In this document: in pieces, positions 42,896 through 52,672 of the stretch
Layout of the letters: each line of letters opens with the position of its first letter
Position numbering within the stretch: position 1 is the first letter of the stretch
DNA from: Thiodiazotropha sp040506705
GTDB taxonomy: Bacteria > Pseudomonadota > Gammaproteobacteria > Chromatiales > Chromatiaceae
Length of the DNA: 64,000 bases
Reading direction: 5' to 3'
Assembly (NCBI GenBank): GCA_040506705.1
Contig: JBEVWG010000004.1
Coordinates: 1 to 64,000 of the forward strand
Notes under the pieces: model-generated
Seen by the model: the letters and a program-made list of their open reading frames with translations, nothing else
Told to the model about the DNA's origin: nothing
Databases searched by the model: none
Program-made: the position numbers and the translations under genes

Positions 42896-44848
42896 ATGAC
42901 TGATAGCGTGAAACCGGCCGACCAGGAAAAGATGGATGGCACATCACTCGATATTGCAGAACAAAGGCGCCGTGAACTCGAGCTGCTGTTACCCGGTGTG
43001 TTCACCGAGACCACTGGCCCGGACGGGCAGCCGGTAGAGACCATCGATTTCGAGCGCCTCAAGGCCGAACTCGGTACCTTCAGCGATGTGTACGAAGGCC
43101 GACGCGAACGCTACGGCATGGAATGGCCGGGCAAGCGTGACTGCATGAAGCTGATCCAGGAACCCTCCCGCGCCACGCTCAAGCCCTGCCGCGAGGAGTC
43201 GGTGGATTTCGATACCACCCAGAATCTGTTCATTGAAGGCGATAACCTTGAAGTGCTCAAGCTCCTGCAGAAGAGTTACTACGGTAAGGTGAAGATGATC
43301 TATATCGATCCGCCGTATAACACGGGAAAGGAGTTTATCTATCCCGATAAATACAGCGAGTCATTGGAAACCTATCTGGCCTATGCCGGGTTGGTGGATG
43401 ACGAGGGTAAGAAATTCTCGACCAATACGGCTGCTGAAGGGCGTTTTCATACCAAGTGGCTCAATATGATGTATTCGCGGCTCTACCTCGCCCGTAATTT
43501 GATGCGGGAAGACGGGGTGATATTTATCTCCATTGATGACAATGAAGTAGAAAACCTTCGTCGAATGTGCGATGAGATATTTGGCGAAGAAAACTTTATG
43601 TGTACTTTTGCATGGCAGAAGCGTTATTCACCCCCGCCTGACACGGCTGATGTTGGCTACGAGCATGAGTCAATAGTTATGTATAGGCGCTCACCTGAAT
43701 TCAAAGCTAATCTTTTGCCGCTTACTGAAGAGCAACGGGCACGATATAAAAACCCAGATGATGACCCAAGAGGGCTATGGAAGGCTATGGATTATACATG
43801 CCGATATACGTCAGATGAGCGACCAAACCTTTATTACCCCATTGTTAATCCTAATACTGGCGAGGAAATATGGCCAAATAAAACTCGTGTTTGGGCTATG
43901 TCACGCGAAGTTACAGAAAAGAATTTAGATGAAAATAGAATTTGGTGGGGTGCTAATGGGAGTAATTCAACGCCGGCGCTGAAGAACTTTTTAACGGAAA
44001 TAAAACAAGGGCGAACCCCTAGTTCACTATTGCTTCATCAAGATGTTGGACATACAGACGAGGCTTCTAAGGAGTTCAGAGCGCTAATACCAGAAGTGAA
44101 ATTTACATCAAAACCTACGAGATTGATAAAGCATCTTTTTGAATTGTCATTGGATGAAGATGACCTGGTATTGGATTTTTTTGCTGGCTCATGTACGTCA
44201 TCAGATGCGCTATATCAGCGTATAACAGAAAATGGTAGCAATAACAGTTATATCGTTGTGCAGCTTCCTGAGCCTTGTGGAGAGAAAACTGATGCTTTCC
44301 AAGCAGGATATAAAACTGTCTCAGAAATTGGCAAGGAGCGTATACGTAGGGCTTCCCAAAAAATACGTCATAAACATGAAGGCCAACTAGATTTGGATGG
44401 AAAGGATGAATTGGATCTCGGTTTCAAAGTCCTCAAGCTGGATCAGTCCAACTTCAAACCATGGCAGGCTCCTAGCGAAGAATTGAGCGCAGATCATCTC
44501 AGCCAGCAACTGGCGCTGCACACTGATCATATCGACCCCGAAGCCAGCCAGGAAGATATCCTCTACGAACTGCTGATCAAGGCTGGCTTCGTGCCCACCG
44601 AAAAGATCGAGACCCTCGATCTGGCAGGAAGGCAGGTTTTCTCCATTGCCGAAGGCGCGTTGCTGATCTGTCTTGAAGAAGAACTTACAAGCGAAATGAT
44701 CGATGCAGTTGCTGACCTTGAGCCCATGCAATTCATCTGCCTAGACAAGGGCTTTAAAGGCAACGACCAGCTCAAGGCCAACGCGGTACAGACCTTCAAA
44801 TCCCGTTCTCAGGGTGCCGAGACCGAGATGGTCTTTAAGGTGGTCTGA
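42896..44848 (+). CDS. mod: Type III restriction-modification methyltransferase (Mod)
   Basis: A 650-residue adenine methyltransferase of the beta arrangement. The catalytic DPPY is at 138-141 in YIDPPYNTGKEF. The variable target-recognition region spans about 225-420, and the SAM-binding motif follows at 429-435. That motif reads FAGSCTS, where almost all relatives have FAGSGTT; Cys 433 replaces Gly. The part from about 43580 to 44400 is clearly more AT-rich than the flanks, as if the recognition region had been exchanged. Mod directs the Res subunit to its site and protects the host DNA. Confidence 0.9.
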   Translation: MTDSVKPADQEKMDGTSLDIAEQRRRELELLLPGVFTETTGPDGQPVETIDFERLKAELGTFSDVYEGRRERYGMEWPGKRDCMKLIQEPSRATLKPCREESVDFDTTQNLFIEGDNLEVLKLLQKSYYGKVKMIYIDPPYNTGKEFIYPDKYSESLETYLAYAGLVDDEGKKFSTNTAAEGRFHTKWLNMMYSRLYLARNLMREDGVIFISIDDNEVENLRRMCDEIFGEENFMCTFAWQKRYSPPPDTADVGYEHESIVMYRRSPEFKANLLPLTEEQRARYKNPDDDPRGLWKAMDYTCRYTSDERPNLYYPIVNPNTGEEIWPNKTRVWAMSREVTEKNLDENRIWWGANGSNSTPALKNFLTEIKQGRTPSSLLLHQDVGHTDEASKEFRALIPEVKFTSKPTRLIKHLFELSLDEDDLVLDFFAGSCTSSDALYQRITENGSNNSYIVVQLPEPCGEKTDAFQAGYKTVSEIGKERIRRASQKIRHKHEGQLDLDGKDELDLGFKVLKLDQSNFKPWQAPSEELSADHLSQQLALHTDHIDPEASQEDILYELLIKAGFVPTEKIETLDLAGRQVFSIAEGALLICLEEELTSEMIDAVADLEPMQFICLDKGFKGNDQLKANAVQTFKSRSQGAETEMVFKVV

Positions 44849-44849
44849 G

Positions 44850-45890
44850 ATGAAGGATTCTGACGTCGGGCAAGTGCTGATCTACCAGTCCGAATCCGGT
44901 CAGACCCGGCTGGAGGTGCGTCTGTCGGGGGAGACGGTCTGGTTGACTCAGGCGCAGATGGCGGAATTGTTTCAGACTTCGGCGGACAATATCAGTTTGC
45001 ACCTGAAAAATATCTTTGAAGACAACGAGTTGGAAGAGGTGGCAACTGCCGAGGATTTCTCGGTAGTTCGACTGGAGGGGGTGAGACAGGTACGCCGCAA
45101 TCTGAAGCACTACAACCTGGATGCCATTATTTCAGTGGGTTATCGGGTGAAATCCCATACCGCCACCCGTTTTCGCCAGTGGGCGACCCGGCAACTCAAG
45201 GAGTACATCGTCAAGGGCTTTGCGATGGATGATGAGCGCCTGAAAAATCCCGATCAGCCGTTCGATTACTTCGATGAATTGCTGCGTCGCATCCAGGATA
45301 TCCGTACCTCGGAGAAGCGCTTCTACCGCAAGATCACCGATATCTACGCCACCAGCGTGGATTACGACCCGACCCAGGATATCAGCATCGACTTTTTCAA
45401 GACGGTACAAAACAAGATGCACTGGGCCATTCACGGCCATACCGCAGCCGAGTTGATTCAACAACGTGCCGATAGCGACAAACCCAACATGGGCCTGAGC
45501 AACTGGCGCGGCGATAAGGTGCGCAAACAGGATGTGGCCATTGCAAAAAATTATCTGAACGAGGAAGAGCTTAGCGCACTGAATAACCTGGTGGAACAGT
45601 ATCTGGTGTTTGCCGAAGGCCAGGCCATGCGGCGTATTCCGATGCATATGGGCGACTGGATCGAAAAACTGAATGGTTTTCTGACATTGAATGACCGGGA
45701 TATTCTGGATAACGCAGGCAAAGTATCCCATGAAATGGCCAAATCACTGGCAGAGCGTGAGTACGACAAGTTTCATCAACAACGCTTGCATGATGAAGCG
45801 GTTAAGGCCGAAGGTGAAGATATCGTGCTGTTGGAAAAGCTGGAGCATCAGTTACTGCAGCGCACATCTGAAAAAAAGAGGGACAAGTAG
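44850..45890 (+). CDS. rhuM: RhuM-family virulence-like protein
   Basis: A 346-residue protein of the RhuM (DUF4062/virulence RhuM) type. LSGETVWLTQAQMAELFQTS and NLDAIISVGYRVKSHTATRF mark the N-terminal DNA-binding-like domain; KGFAMDDERLKNPDQPFDYFDELL and the Fic-like helices follow. It sits between Mod and Res, a known insertion in type III loci of this kind. Its role there is unknown; regulation or host protection has been suggested. The ATG is two bases after the Mod stop. Confidence 0.82.
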   Translation: MKDSDVGQVLIYQSESGQTRLEVRLSGETVWLTQAQMAELFQTSADNISLHLKNIFEDNELEEVATAEDFSVVRLEGVRQVRRNLKHYNLDAIISVGYRVKSHTATRFRQWATRQLKEYIVKGFAMDDERLKNPDQPFDYFDELLRRIQDIRTSEKRFYRKITDIYATSVDYDPTQDISIDFFKTVQNKMHWAIHGHTAAELIQQRADSDKPNMGLSNWRGDKVRKQDVAIAKNYLNEEELSALNNLVEQYLVFAEGQAMRRIPMHMGDWIEKLNGFLTLNDRDILDNAGKVSHEMAKSLAEREYDKFHQQRLHDEAVKAEGEDIVLLEKLEHQLLQRTSEKKRDK

Positions 45891-48836
45891 ATGTCGTTGC
45901 TCAAATTCAAGTTCGACGGCAACCTCGACTATCAACAACGAGCCATTGAATCCGTTGTGGGTTTGTTCGAGGGACAGCCGCTGGCCAACGAGACCTACTC
46001 GGTATCCATCGGAACCCAGGAAGGCGGTAGCCAGCTTTCCCTGAGCGATGACGAATTTTCCAATATCGCCGCAGTGGCTAACCACCTGGTGCTCACCGAT
46101 GAGCTGTTACTGGAAAACCTGCAAAAGATACAGGAAGAGAACAACATCCCTAAACAGTCGGAACTGGCTGGCATGCATTTCTCGGTGGAAATGGAGACGG
46201 GTACCGGTAAGACTTACGTTTATCTGCGCACCCTGTTCGAGCTGAACAAGCGCTACGGCTTCACCAAGTTTATCGTGGTGGTGCCGAGTATCGCTATCCG
46301 TGAAGGTGTGCAGAAGAGCCTTGAAATGACGCGTGAGCACTTCAAGGAGCTCTATGACCAGGTGCCTTACGACAGCTTTGTCTATGACCCGAAGCGGCTG
46401 GGGCAGGTGCGGCAGTTTGCCACCTCGAACAAGATTCAGCTGATGGTGATCAACATCCAGGCCTTCGACAAGGCCACAGCGATCATGAATCAGGAGAACG
46501 ATCGTCTCTCAGGTGTGCGGCCGATCGATTTCATCCGTGCTGCCTATCCGATCATGATTATCGACGAGCCGCAGTCGGTCGAAGGCGATACCCGCAAGGA
46601 GCAGACCAAACGCTCACAGGCGCTGGAGAGTCTCAATCCCCTCTGCACGCTGCGTTACTCGGCTACGCACAAGAACCCCTATAATCTGCTGTATGTGCTC
46701 AACCCCATCGACGCCTATGACCTGCGCTTGGTCAAACGCATTGAGGTCGCCGCCCTGGTCGGTGAAGAGGGTTTCGACAGCACCTTTGTCGCCTTGAAGA
46801 ATGTCGATAACAGCAAGGGCATCAAGGCTAAACTTCAGATTAATGTGGATGATGCTGCCGGGCCGAAGAAGAAAACGGTTACCGTCAAGCAGGGTGACGA
46901 CCTATACCTGAAGTCGAAAGAGCGTCAGGAGTACCAGCATGGCTGGCTGGTGGCTAACATCTCCTGCGAACCTGGCTTGGAACACGTTGAATTCAGCAAT
47001 GGCCAGATGGTTCGCCTGGGCGCCGAGATCGGCGGCCTGGGTGATGACCTGATGCGTGCCCAGGTGCATGAGACCGTCGAGCAACACCTGAAAAAGGAAC
47101 ATGCCGTACGAGGCAAGGGCATCAAGGTCCTGTCGCTGTTCTTTATCGACAAGGTGGCCAACTACCGGGTCTACCATGATGACGGTTCCAGCAGTATGGG
47201 CAAGATCGGCCAGTGGTTCGAAGAGGCCTACAACGAACTGACGCAGAAGCCGCTCTACAAAGGCTTGCTGAGCTTTTCAGCGGAAGATGTGCACGACGGT
47301 TACTTCTCACAGGACAAGAAAGGCGCGTTCAAGGATACGAGCGGCAAGACTAAAGATGACGAAGATACCTTTGCCAAGATCATGCGCAACAAGGAGCAGT
47401 TGCTTTCCAATGACGAACCGCTGCGCTTCATCTTCTCGCATACCGCGCTACGCGAAGGCTGGGATAACCCCAACGTCTTCCAGATCTGCACTCTCAACGA
47501 GACCCGGTCCCAGGATCGCAAACGCCAGGAGATTGGTCGAGGCCTGCGCCTTCCGGTCAACGAACACGGCGAGCGGGTGTTCGATCCGACCGTCAACCGG
47601 CTGACCGTCATCGCCAACGAATCCTATGACGACTTTGCCCGTCAGCTACAAACCGAGTACGAAGAGGACTACGGGATTGGTTTCGGCAAGGTCGATATCA
47701 CTGCCTTCGCCAAACTTGCCGACCCGGAGCAACTTCAATATACCCCGCTGGGTCAGGAGGTCTCCCAAGACCTGTACGACTCACTGGTAAGCAACGGCTA
47801 TCTGGATGCCGAGGGCAGGGTGCAGGACAAATTCGACCCGAAGAACCCGCACTTCGTATTGACGCTGCCCGACGAGTGGGTGCATATGCGCTCCCGGATC
47901 GTCGATGAGTTGAACAAGTACGTCTTCAAGAACCGGGTGGTCAATGCCCGCGATCGCAAGAACCTGGAACTGCGCAAGAACATCACCCTCGATCCGACTT
48001 TCAGGGCACTCTGGGACAAGATCAACCAGAAGACGCGCTACCGGGTAACCTTTGATACCGATACGCTGGTGGCGCAAACCGCCAGGGCCATCGCAGAGAT
48101 GCCCTGGATCCACAAGCCCAGGATCACCACGGCCCTCTATCGCCAGAACATGAGCAAGGCCGGTATCGAGGGTGAACAGATCTCCGGTGGAGTACGAGAC
48201 GTAGTCACCTCCCCAGTCCTGCCAGACATCCTCGCCTACCTGCAGAACAGCACCGAACTGACGCGACACACCCTGGTGCGGATTCTCAAGGAATCCAGGC
48301 GTCTGGGCGAATTCCTGCTCAATCCCCAGGTGTTCATCAACCAGGTCAGCGACATTATCCAGCGAGAGCTCCACAGGGTAACGGTCAACGGCATCAAATA
48401 CGAAAAGATCGGTGGCGTGGTCTACGAGATGCACCGTATGGAGCAGGAGGCCGAGCGAGGTATTACCCGCTACCTGAACAACCTCTACGAGGTGCAAAAC
48501 CAGGACAAGACTCTGTTCAACTACGTCGAATTTGATTCCGACGTCGAGAAGGAATTTGCCAAGGCTTGTGATCTTGATGATCGGGTCAAGTTCTACTGCA
48601 AGCTACCTCCGCAATTCATAGTCGATACGCCCGTCGGTCCCTACAACCCAGACTGGGCCCTCGTCACAGAGAACGAGGAAAAGCTCTACCTCATCCGCGA
48701 GACCAAGAGCACCCGAAATCTTGCTGATCTCCGTGACAAGGAGAAGGACAAGATTGCCTGCGGCAAGAAACACTTTGAGGCGATTGGAGTTGATTATGAG
48801 GTGGTTACTACGTTGGAAGAAGCACTGAATGGCTAG
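45891..48836 (+). CDS. res: Type III restriction endonuclease subunit (Res)
   Basis: A 981-residue Res subunit. Walker A is METGTGKTY (G at 104), the DEPQ box is at about 225 in IMIIDEPQSVEG, and motif VI is in QEIGRGLRLPVN near 550. The C-terminal PD-(D/E)xK nuclease reads YNPDWALV and LIRETKSTRN at about 918-940. It translocates along DNA from Mod sites and cuts on collision. The ATG directly follows the RhuM stop, so expression is coupled. Confidence 0.92.
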   Translation: MSLLKFKFDGNLDYQQRAIESVVGLFEGQPLANETYSVSIGTQEGGSQLSLSDDEFSNIAAVANHLVLTDELLLENLQKIQEENNIPKQSELAGMHFSVEMETGTGKTYVYLRTLFELNKRYGFTKFIVVVPSIAIREGVQKSLEMTREHFKELYDQVPYDSFVYDPKRLGQVRQFATSNKIQLMVINIQAFDKATAIMNQENDRLSGVRPIDFIRAAYPIMIIDEPQSVEGDTRKEQTKRSQALESLNPLCTLRYSATHKNPYNLLYVLNPIDAYDLRLVKRIEVAALVGEEGFDSTFVALKNVDNSKGIKAKLQINVDDAAGPKKKTVTVKQGDDLYLKSKERQEYQHGWLVANISCEPGLEHVEFSNGQMVRLGAEIGGLGDDLMRAQVHETVEQHLKKEHAVRGKGIKVLSLFFIDKVANYRVYHDDGSSSMGKIGQWFEEAYNELTQKPLYKGLLSFSAEDVHDGYFSQDKKGAFKDTSGKTKDDEDTFAKIMRNKEQLLSNDEPLRFIFSHTALREGWDNPNVFQICTLNETRSQDRKRQEIGRGLRLPVNEHGERVFDPTVNRLTVIANESYDDFARQLQTEYEEDYGIGFGKVDITAFAKLADPEQLQYTPLGQEVSQDLYDSLVSNGYLDAEGRVQDKFDPKNPHFVLTLPDEWVHMRSRIVDELNKYVFKNRVVNARDRKNLELRKNITLDPTFRALWDKINQKTRYRVTFDTDTLVAQTARAIAEMPWIHKPRITTALYRQNMSKAGIEGEQISGGVRDVVTSPVLPDILAYLQNSTELTRHTLVRILKESRRLGEFLLNPQVFINQVSDIIQRELHRVTVNGIKYEKIGGVVYEMHRMEQEAERGITRYLNNLYEVQNQDKTLFNYVEFDSDVEKEFAKACDLDDRVKFYCKLPPQFIVDTPVGPYNPDWALVTENEEKLYLIRETKSTRNLADLRDKEKDKIACGKKHFEAIGVDYEVVTTLEEALNG

Positions 48837-48912
48837 TTCCGCCTATCTATGTGATGGATATGCTAACTGAATATGGCTTTTGGCAATATAAACTAGCCAT
48901 TAGGAAATGGAT

Positions 48913-51360
48913 ATGAGTGGTGAAATAAAGAGAATCGATTCAATAAAAAACATGGCGGTCTTTCAGGACTTCCGCTGGGCCACATCTGTTAGAGATGAAA
49001 GTAACAACGTCTCTGAGTTCAAAAACATCAATATCCTTTATGGCCGTAACTATTCAGGTAAAACGACGTTGTCGCGTATTCTCCGTGCGATGGAGACCGG
49101 GGAGTTATCTGACAAGTTCGAAAATCCGTCTTTTGTGTTGTCTTTTGTCGATGGAACGCAAGAAAATCAAGCCACTCTTACAGGACACGGTAGAAAGATT
49201 CGAGTTTTCAATGAAGACTTTGTAAGAGACAATCTTCGCTTTATAACCAACCCGGATGACAGTGTCGAGCCGTTCGCTATTCTTGGCGATGACAACAACA
49301 AAATTGAAAAGGAGATCGAAGCACTCGAAAGTGAACTTGGCTCAAAAGAGGAAGGAGTCCAGACAGGTTTGTATGCTGAGAAAATAAAGGCGATCACCGT
49401 ATTCGATAAAACGAGACAAGATCACAAAAAAGCCAGCGACGACCTTGAAAAACAATTAGCCGACAAGGCGACCGATAGAAAAATCGGTATAAAGTACAAA
49501 CCAGAGCGTTTTGGCGATCAAAACTACAACATCCAGAAACTTAAAACCGATATTGGGAAAGTCCAGGATACAAGCTATCAGCCGCCAACTGATGCGCAAG
49601 TTGCCCAATACGAAAAGCTAATCACCGAAAAGACACTACAGCCCATCTCTCCCTTCCGTGCGCCTAGTCTATATATTTCGACACTGGCAAATGAAGCCGA
49701 AGTTCTCGTAACCAAAAAGATCAGTGAATCAGATAAGCTTGAGGAGCTAGTAAAAGATGCGGTTCTAAATCGCTGGGTCAGCGAAGGCCGAGCCCACCAC
49801 AGAAACAAACGCGACAACTGCGCATTCTGCGGCAACCCAATCACCGAAGATCGCTGGAAGCAACTAGAGAAACACTTTGATGAAGAGTCGGAAAAGCTCG
49901 AGAAGGATATTGAAGGCGTAATCGCCAGGATTGATGCGGAGAAAAACACAGTATCGTCCGCCCTTTCAATCGACAAAAGCTGTTTTTATTCAAAATTCCA
50001 CGAGAGACTTAATGAGTTAGAAGGCGCGCTAAAGGGCGCTGTTGGTAAGTACATAGAATCCCTGGATGCACTGACTTCTCAGCTCAAGGACAGAAAAGAT
50101 AACATCCTTAGCCCAATATCGTTTGTGAGGCCAAATGATGCCGCTGATGGTCTGGTGGCTTCCTGGGCTTTGTATGAAGAGATTCGGGGCGAATCGGATG
50201 ACTTCTCAAACTCGTTAGGCAAGGAGCAGGTGAAAGCAAAGACGGCTTTGCGATTAAAAGAGGTTTCTGATTACCTGGTCACAATACGATACCAAGAGAA
50301 GCTCTCTTTCATTGAAGGCCTAAAGAGCAATCATGATGAATCCGAGCAAGAAAAAAATCGCCTAGAAGGAGATATTAGTCAGAAAGAGAGGCTGATCGCG
50401 GCCAAGAAACGCGAACTAAACGACGAGGAGAAGGGCGCAAAGAAAGTCAATGAGTATTTGAACAACTTCTTTGGGCACCAGTTTCTTTCACTCGAGGCCA
50501 AGAAGGACAAAGTTCCAGGCGAGGAATCTAAGCGAATCCGGTTTGAAGTCATCCGGGACGGTAAGAAGGCTTACCACCTGAGCGAAGGCGAGTGTGGCCT
50601 TTTGGCATTCTGCTATTTTTTGGGAAAACTCGACGATATCGATACCAAGGATTCTAAGCCGATAATCTGGATTGACGATCCGATATCATCACTCGACGGG
50701 AATCATATCTTCTTTGTTTATAGCCTGTTAAACGCGGAGATCGTAGCTAGCGGAAAATATGAACAGCTGTTTGTTTCAACGCACAATCTTGATTTTTTGA
50801 AATATTTGAAGCGGTTGAATGGACAGTATTTTGACGTAGATGGGAAACAGAAAAACTACCAAAAGGGTTATTTCGTTGTCGCTCGTGAGGGAAAGACATC
50901 TACGGTCAGAGTGATGCCGAAATACCTTAAAAAATATGTGACCGAATTCAACTACCTCTTCCATCAGATACACCAATGCGCAGCAATTGATGCTGTTGAT
51001 GACACTAACTATACAACGTTTTATAACTTCGCGAACAATGCCAGGAAGTTTTTCGAGATTTACCTCTACTACAAGTATCCAGACCAAGGAATGAACAAGG
51101 AGACACTATGTCTTTTCTTCGGTGAAGAAAAAATCCCTGCCGTTTTAACAGATAGAATCAATAACGAATATTCACATTTGAGCGGAGTGTTCGAGCGTGG
51201 ATCGACGCCTGTAGAAGTGCCGGAGATGCAGACCGCTGCGCGACAAATCATTGAAAGACTGAAAGAAGATAAGGATCAGTACTCTGCGTTACTTAAAAGT
51301 GTTGGAGTGAGCGAGACTACTCCTAGTGAAACGTCAGAGGAAGATGGGAAGGGGCAATGA
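48913..51360 (+). CDS. AAA_13 ABC ATPase, RloC/PrrC-like anticodon nuclease candidate
   Basis: About 815 residues. Walker A GRNYSGKTT is near residues 44-52, the signature LSEGE near 556, Walker B WIDDPISSLD near 585, and FVSTHNLDFL is the H-loop. A CxxC pair in NCAFCGNP (about 303-306), between coiled coils, fits the zinc hook of RloC. After the ATPase, RKFFE and then a His in NNEYSH about 44 residues after the Arg resemble the Arg-Glu-His active site of the PrrC/RloC tRNA anticodon nucleases. ATG at 48913 (with TAGGA before it) is preferred over 48907. It would be a backup effector when restriction fails. Confidence 0.8.
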   Translation: MSGEIKRIDSIKNMAVFQDFRWATSVRDESNNVSEFKNINILYGRNYSGKTTLSRILRAMETGELSDKFENPSFVLSFVDGTQENQATLTGHGRKIRVFNEDFVRDNLRFITNPDDSVEPFAILGDDNNKIEKEIEALESELGSKEEGVQTGLYAEKIKAITVFDKTRQDHKKASDDLEKQLADKATDRKIGIKYKPERFGDQNYNIQKLKTDIGKVQDTSYQPPTDAQVAQYEKLITEKTLQPISPFRAPSLYISTLANEAEVLVTKKISESDKLEELVKDAVLNRWVSEGRAHHRNKRDNCAFCGNPITEDRWKQLEKHFDEESEKLEKDIEGVIARIDAEKNTVSSALSIDKSCFYSKFHERLNELEGALKGAVGKYIESLDALTSQLKDRKDNILSPISFVRPNDAADGLVASWALYEEIRGESDDFSNSLGKEQVKAKTALRLKEVSDYLVTIRYQEKLSFIEGLKSNHDESEQEKNRLEGDISQKERLIAAKKRELNDEEKGAKKVNEYLNNFFGHQFLSLEAKKDKVPGEESKRIRFEVIRDGKKAYHLSEGECGLLAFCYFLGKLDDIDTKDSKPIIWIDDPISSLDGNHIFFVYSLLNAEIVASGKYEQLFVSTHNLDFLKYLKRLNGQYFDVDGKQKNYQKGYFVVAREGKTSTVRVMPKYLKKYVTEFNYLFHQIHQCAAIDAVDDTNYTTFYNFANNARKFFEIYLYYKYPDQGMNKETLCLFFGEEKIPAVLTDRINNEYSHLSGVFERGSTPVEVPEMQTAARQIIERLKEDKDQYSALLKSVGVSETTPSETSEEDGKGQ

Positions 51361-51391
51361 GAACCAGATATTTGCTCAAGTAGGTGAGTTG

Positions 51392-52654
51392 ATGAAATTT
51401 CTTCACGCCGCAGACATTCACCTTGACAGCTCCCTGCATGGCCTAGAACGCTATGAGGGCGCCCCTGTAGATGAAATCCGTAGCGCCACGCGACGTGCTT
51501 TCGATAACCTGATCGATTTGGCGATTGACGAGGAAGTGGCGTTCGTACTCGTGGTCGGAGATCTGTATGACGGCGATTGGAAAGATTACAACACAGGCAT
51601 CTTTTTTGTAGAGCGGATGGGAAGGCTGCGCGAGGCAGGCATTCGTGTATTCATCGTGGTGGGTAACCATGATGCTGCCAGTCAGATTACCAAGCATCTA
51701 CGGTTACCGGACAATGTCACGCGGTTCTCAACCAAGCACCCGGAGCGGATTATTCTGGAAGATCTGAATGTAGCGGTTTATGGGCAGGGCTTCGCTACAC
51801 GGGCTGTAACAGACGACTTGTCTCAGGCCTACCCTCAGGGTGACCCACAGCTTTTTAATATCGGCCTGCTGCACACATGCCTTGACGGCAAGCCAGGTCA
51901 TGAGCCCTACGCCCCATGCACTGTTGATGGGCTACGGTCAAAAGGATACCAGTACTGGGCTCTGGGTCATGTCCATAACCGTGAAGAGGTAAGTCAGGAC
52001 CCATGGATTGTGTTTCCGGGGAATATCCAGGGGCGACACATCCGTGAATCAGGGCCTAAAGGTTGTACCTTGGTTACTGTCGAAAACGGAGAGGTCGAGG
52101 AGGTTGAACACCGTGACCTTGATGTGATGCGCTGGTCTCTCTGTGAACTAGACGTTTCTGCCAGCGAGTCAGTTGATGACATCTATGAACAGGTACACGA
52201 GGGGCTGCAGTCCGCATTAGATAGCGCCGAAGGAAGGCCGGTTGCCGTGCGCCTGGTATTGAAAGGGGCTTGCACTGTGCATTCGACCTTGCATGCTGAC
52301 CGTGAGCGTTGGATCCAGGAGTACCGTGCCCTGGCGACGGGGCTAGGTGGCGCAGGTATTTGGCTGGAGAAGATTTCCATCAAGACTAGGCCGTCTGTCT
52401 CTGTTGATGAGGTGCTTGAGCGTGACGATGCACTAAGCGGCCTGCTGCGTGCTATCCGCGACATGGAACTGGATGGCTCGGCATTGGAAGAACTTGCCGA
52501 AGAGATATCAGCACTTCGTCAGAAACTCCCCGCAGAACTGCTGGGTGGCGATGAACCCTGTGACCCTACCAATCCGGAGGTGCTAAAAGAGACACTGGAG
52601 GATATCAAAGAGCTTCTAGTCAGCCGTTTGTTGTCCACGGAGAAGGGAGTGTGA
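51392..52654 (+). CDS. YhaO/SbcD-like metallophosphoesterase
   Basis: A 420-residue calcineurin-type nuclease. The metal ligands are visible in order: HAADIHLDS, VVGDLYDGD, VVGNHDAAS, LLHTCLDG and ALGHVHNRE. The plan matches YhaO/SbcD, the nuclease partner of an SMC-like ATPase. The ATG at 51392 follows TAGGTGAG; the previous gene ends 32 bases earlier. With the following gene it would form an Mre11-Rad50-like complex that processes DNA ends. Confidence 0.88.
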   Translation: MKFLHAADIHLDSSLHGLERYEGAPVDEIRSATRRAFDNLIDLAIDEEVAFVLVVGDLYDGDWKDYNTGIFFVERMGRLREAGIRVFIVVGNHDAASQITKHLRLPDNVTRFSTKHPERIILEDLNVAVYGQGFATRAVTDDLSQAYPQGDPQLFNIGLLHTCLDGKPGHEPYAPCTVDGLRSKGYQYWALGHVHNREEVSQDPWIVFPGNIQGRHIRESGPKGCTLVTVENGEVEEVEHRDLDVMRWSLCELDVSASESVDDIYEQVHEGLQSALDSAEGRPVAVRLVLKGACTVHSTLHADRERWIQEYRALATGLGGAGIWLEKISIKTRPSVSVDEVLERDDALSGLLRAIRDMELDGSALEELAEEISALRQKLPAELLGGDEPCDPTNPEVLKETLEDIKELLVSRLLSTEKGV

Positions 52655-52672
52655 AGCCAGGATGGAATCGGC

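Noticed and set aside
47781..48497. A 238-codon minus-strand open frame
   Set aside because: It is a shadow of the Res gene; the plus-strand protein has full type III motifs and the shadow does not look like a protein.
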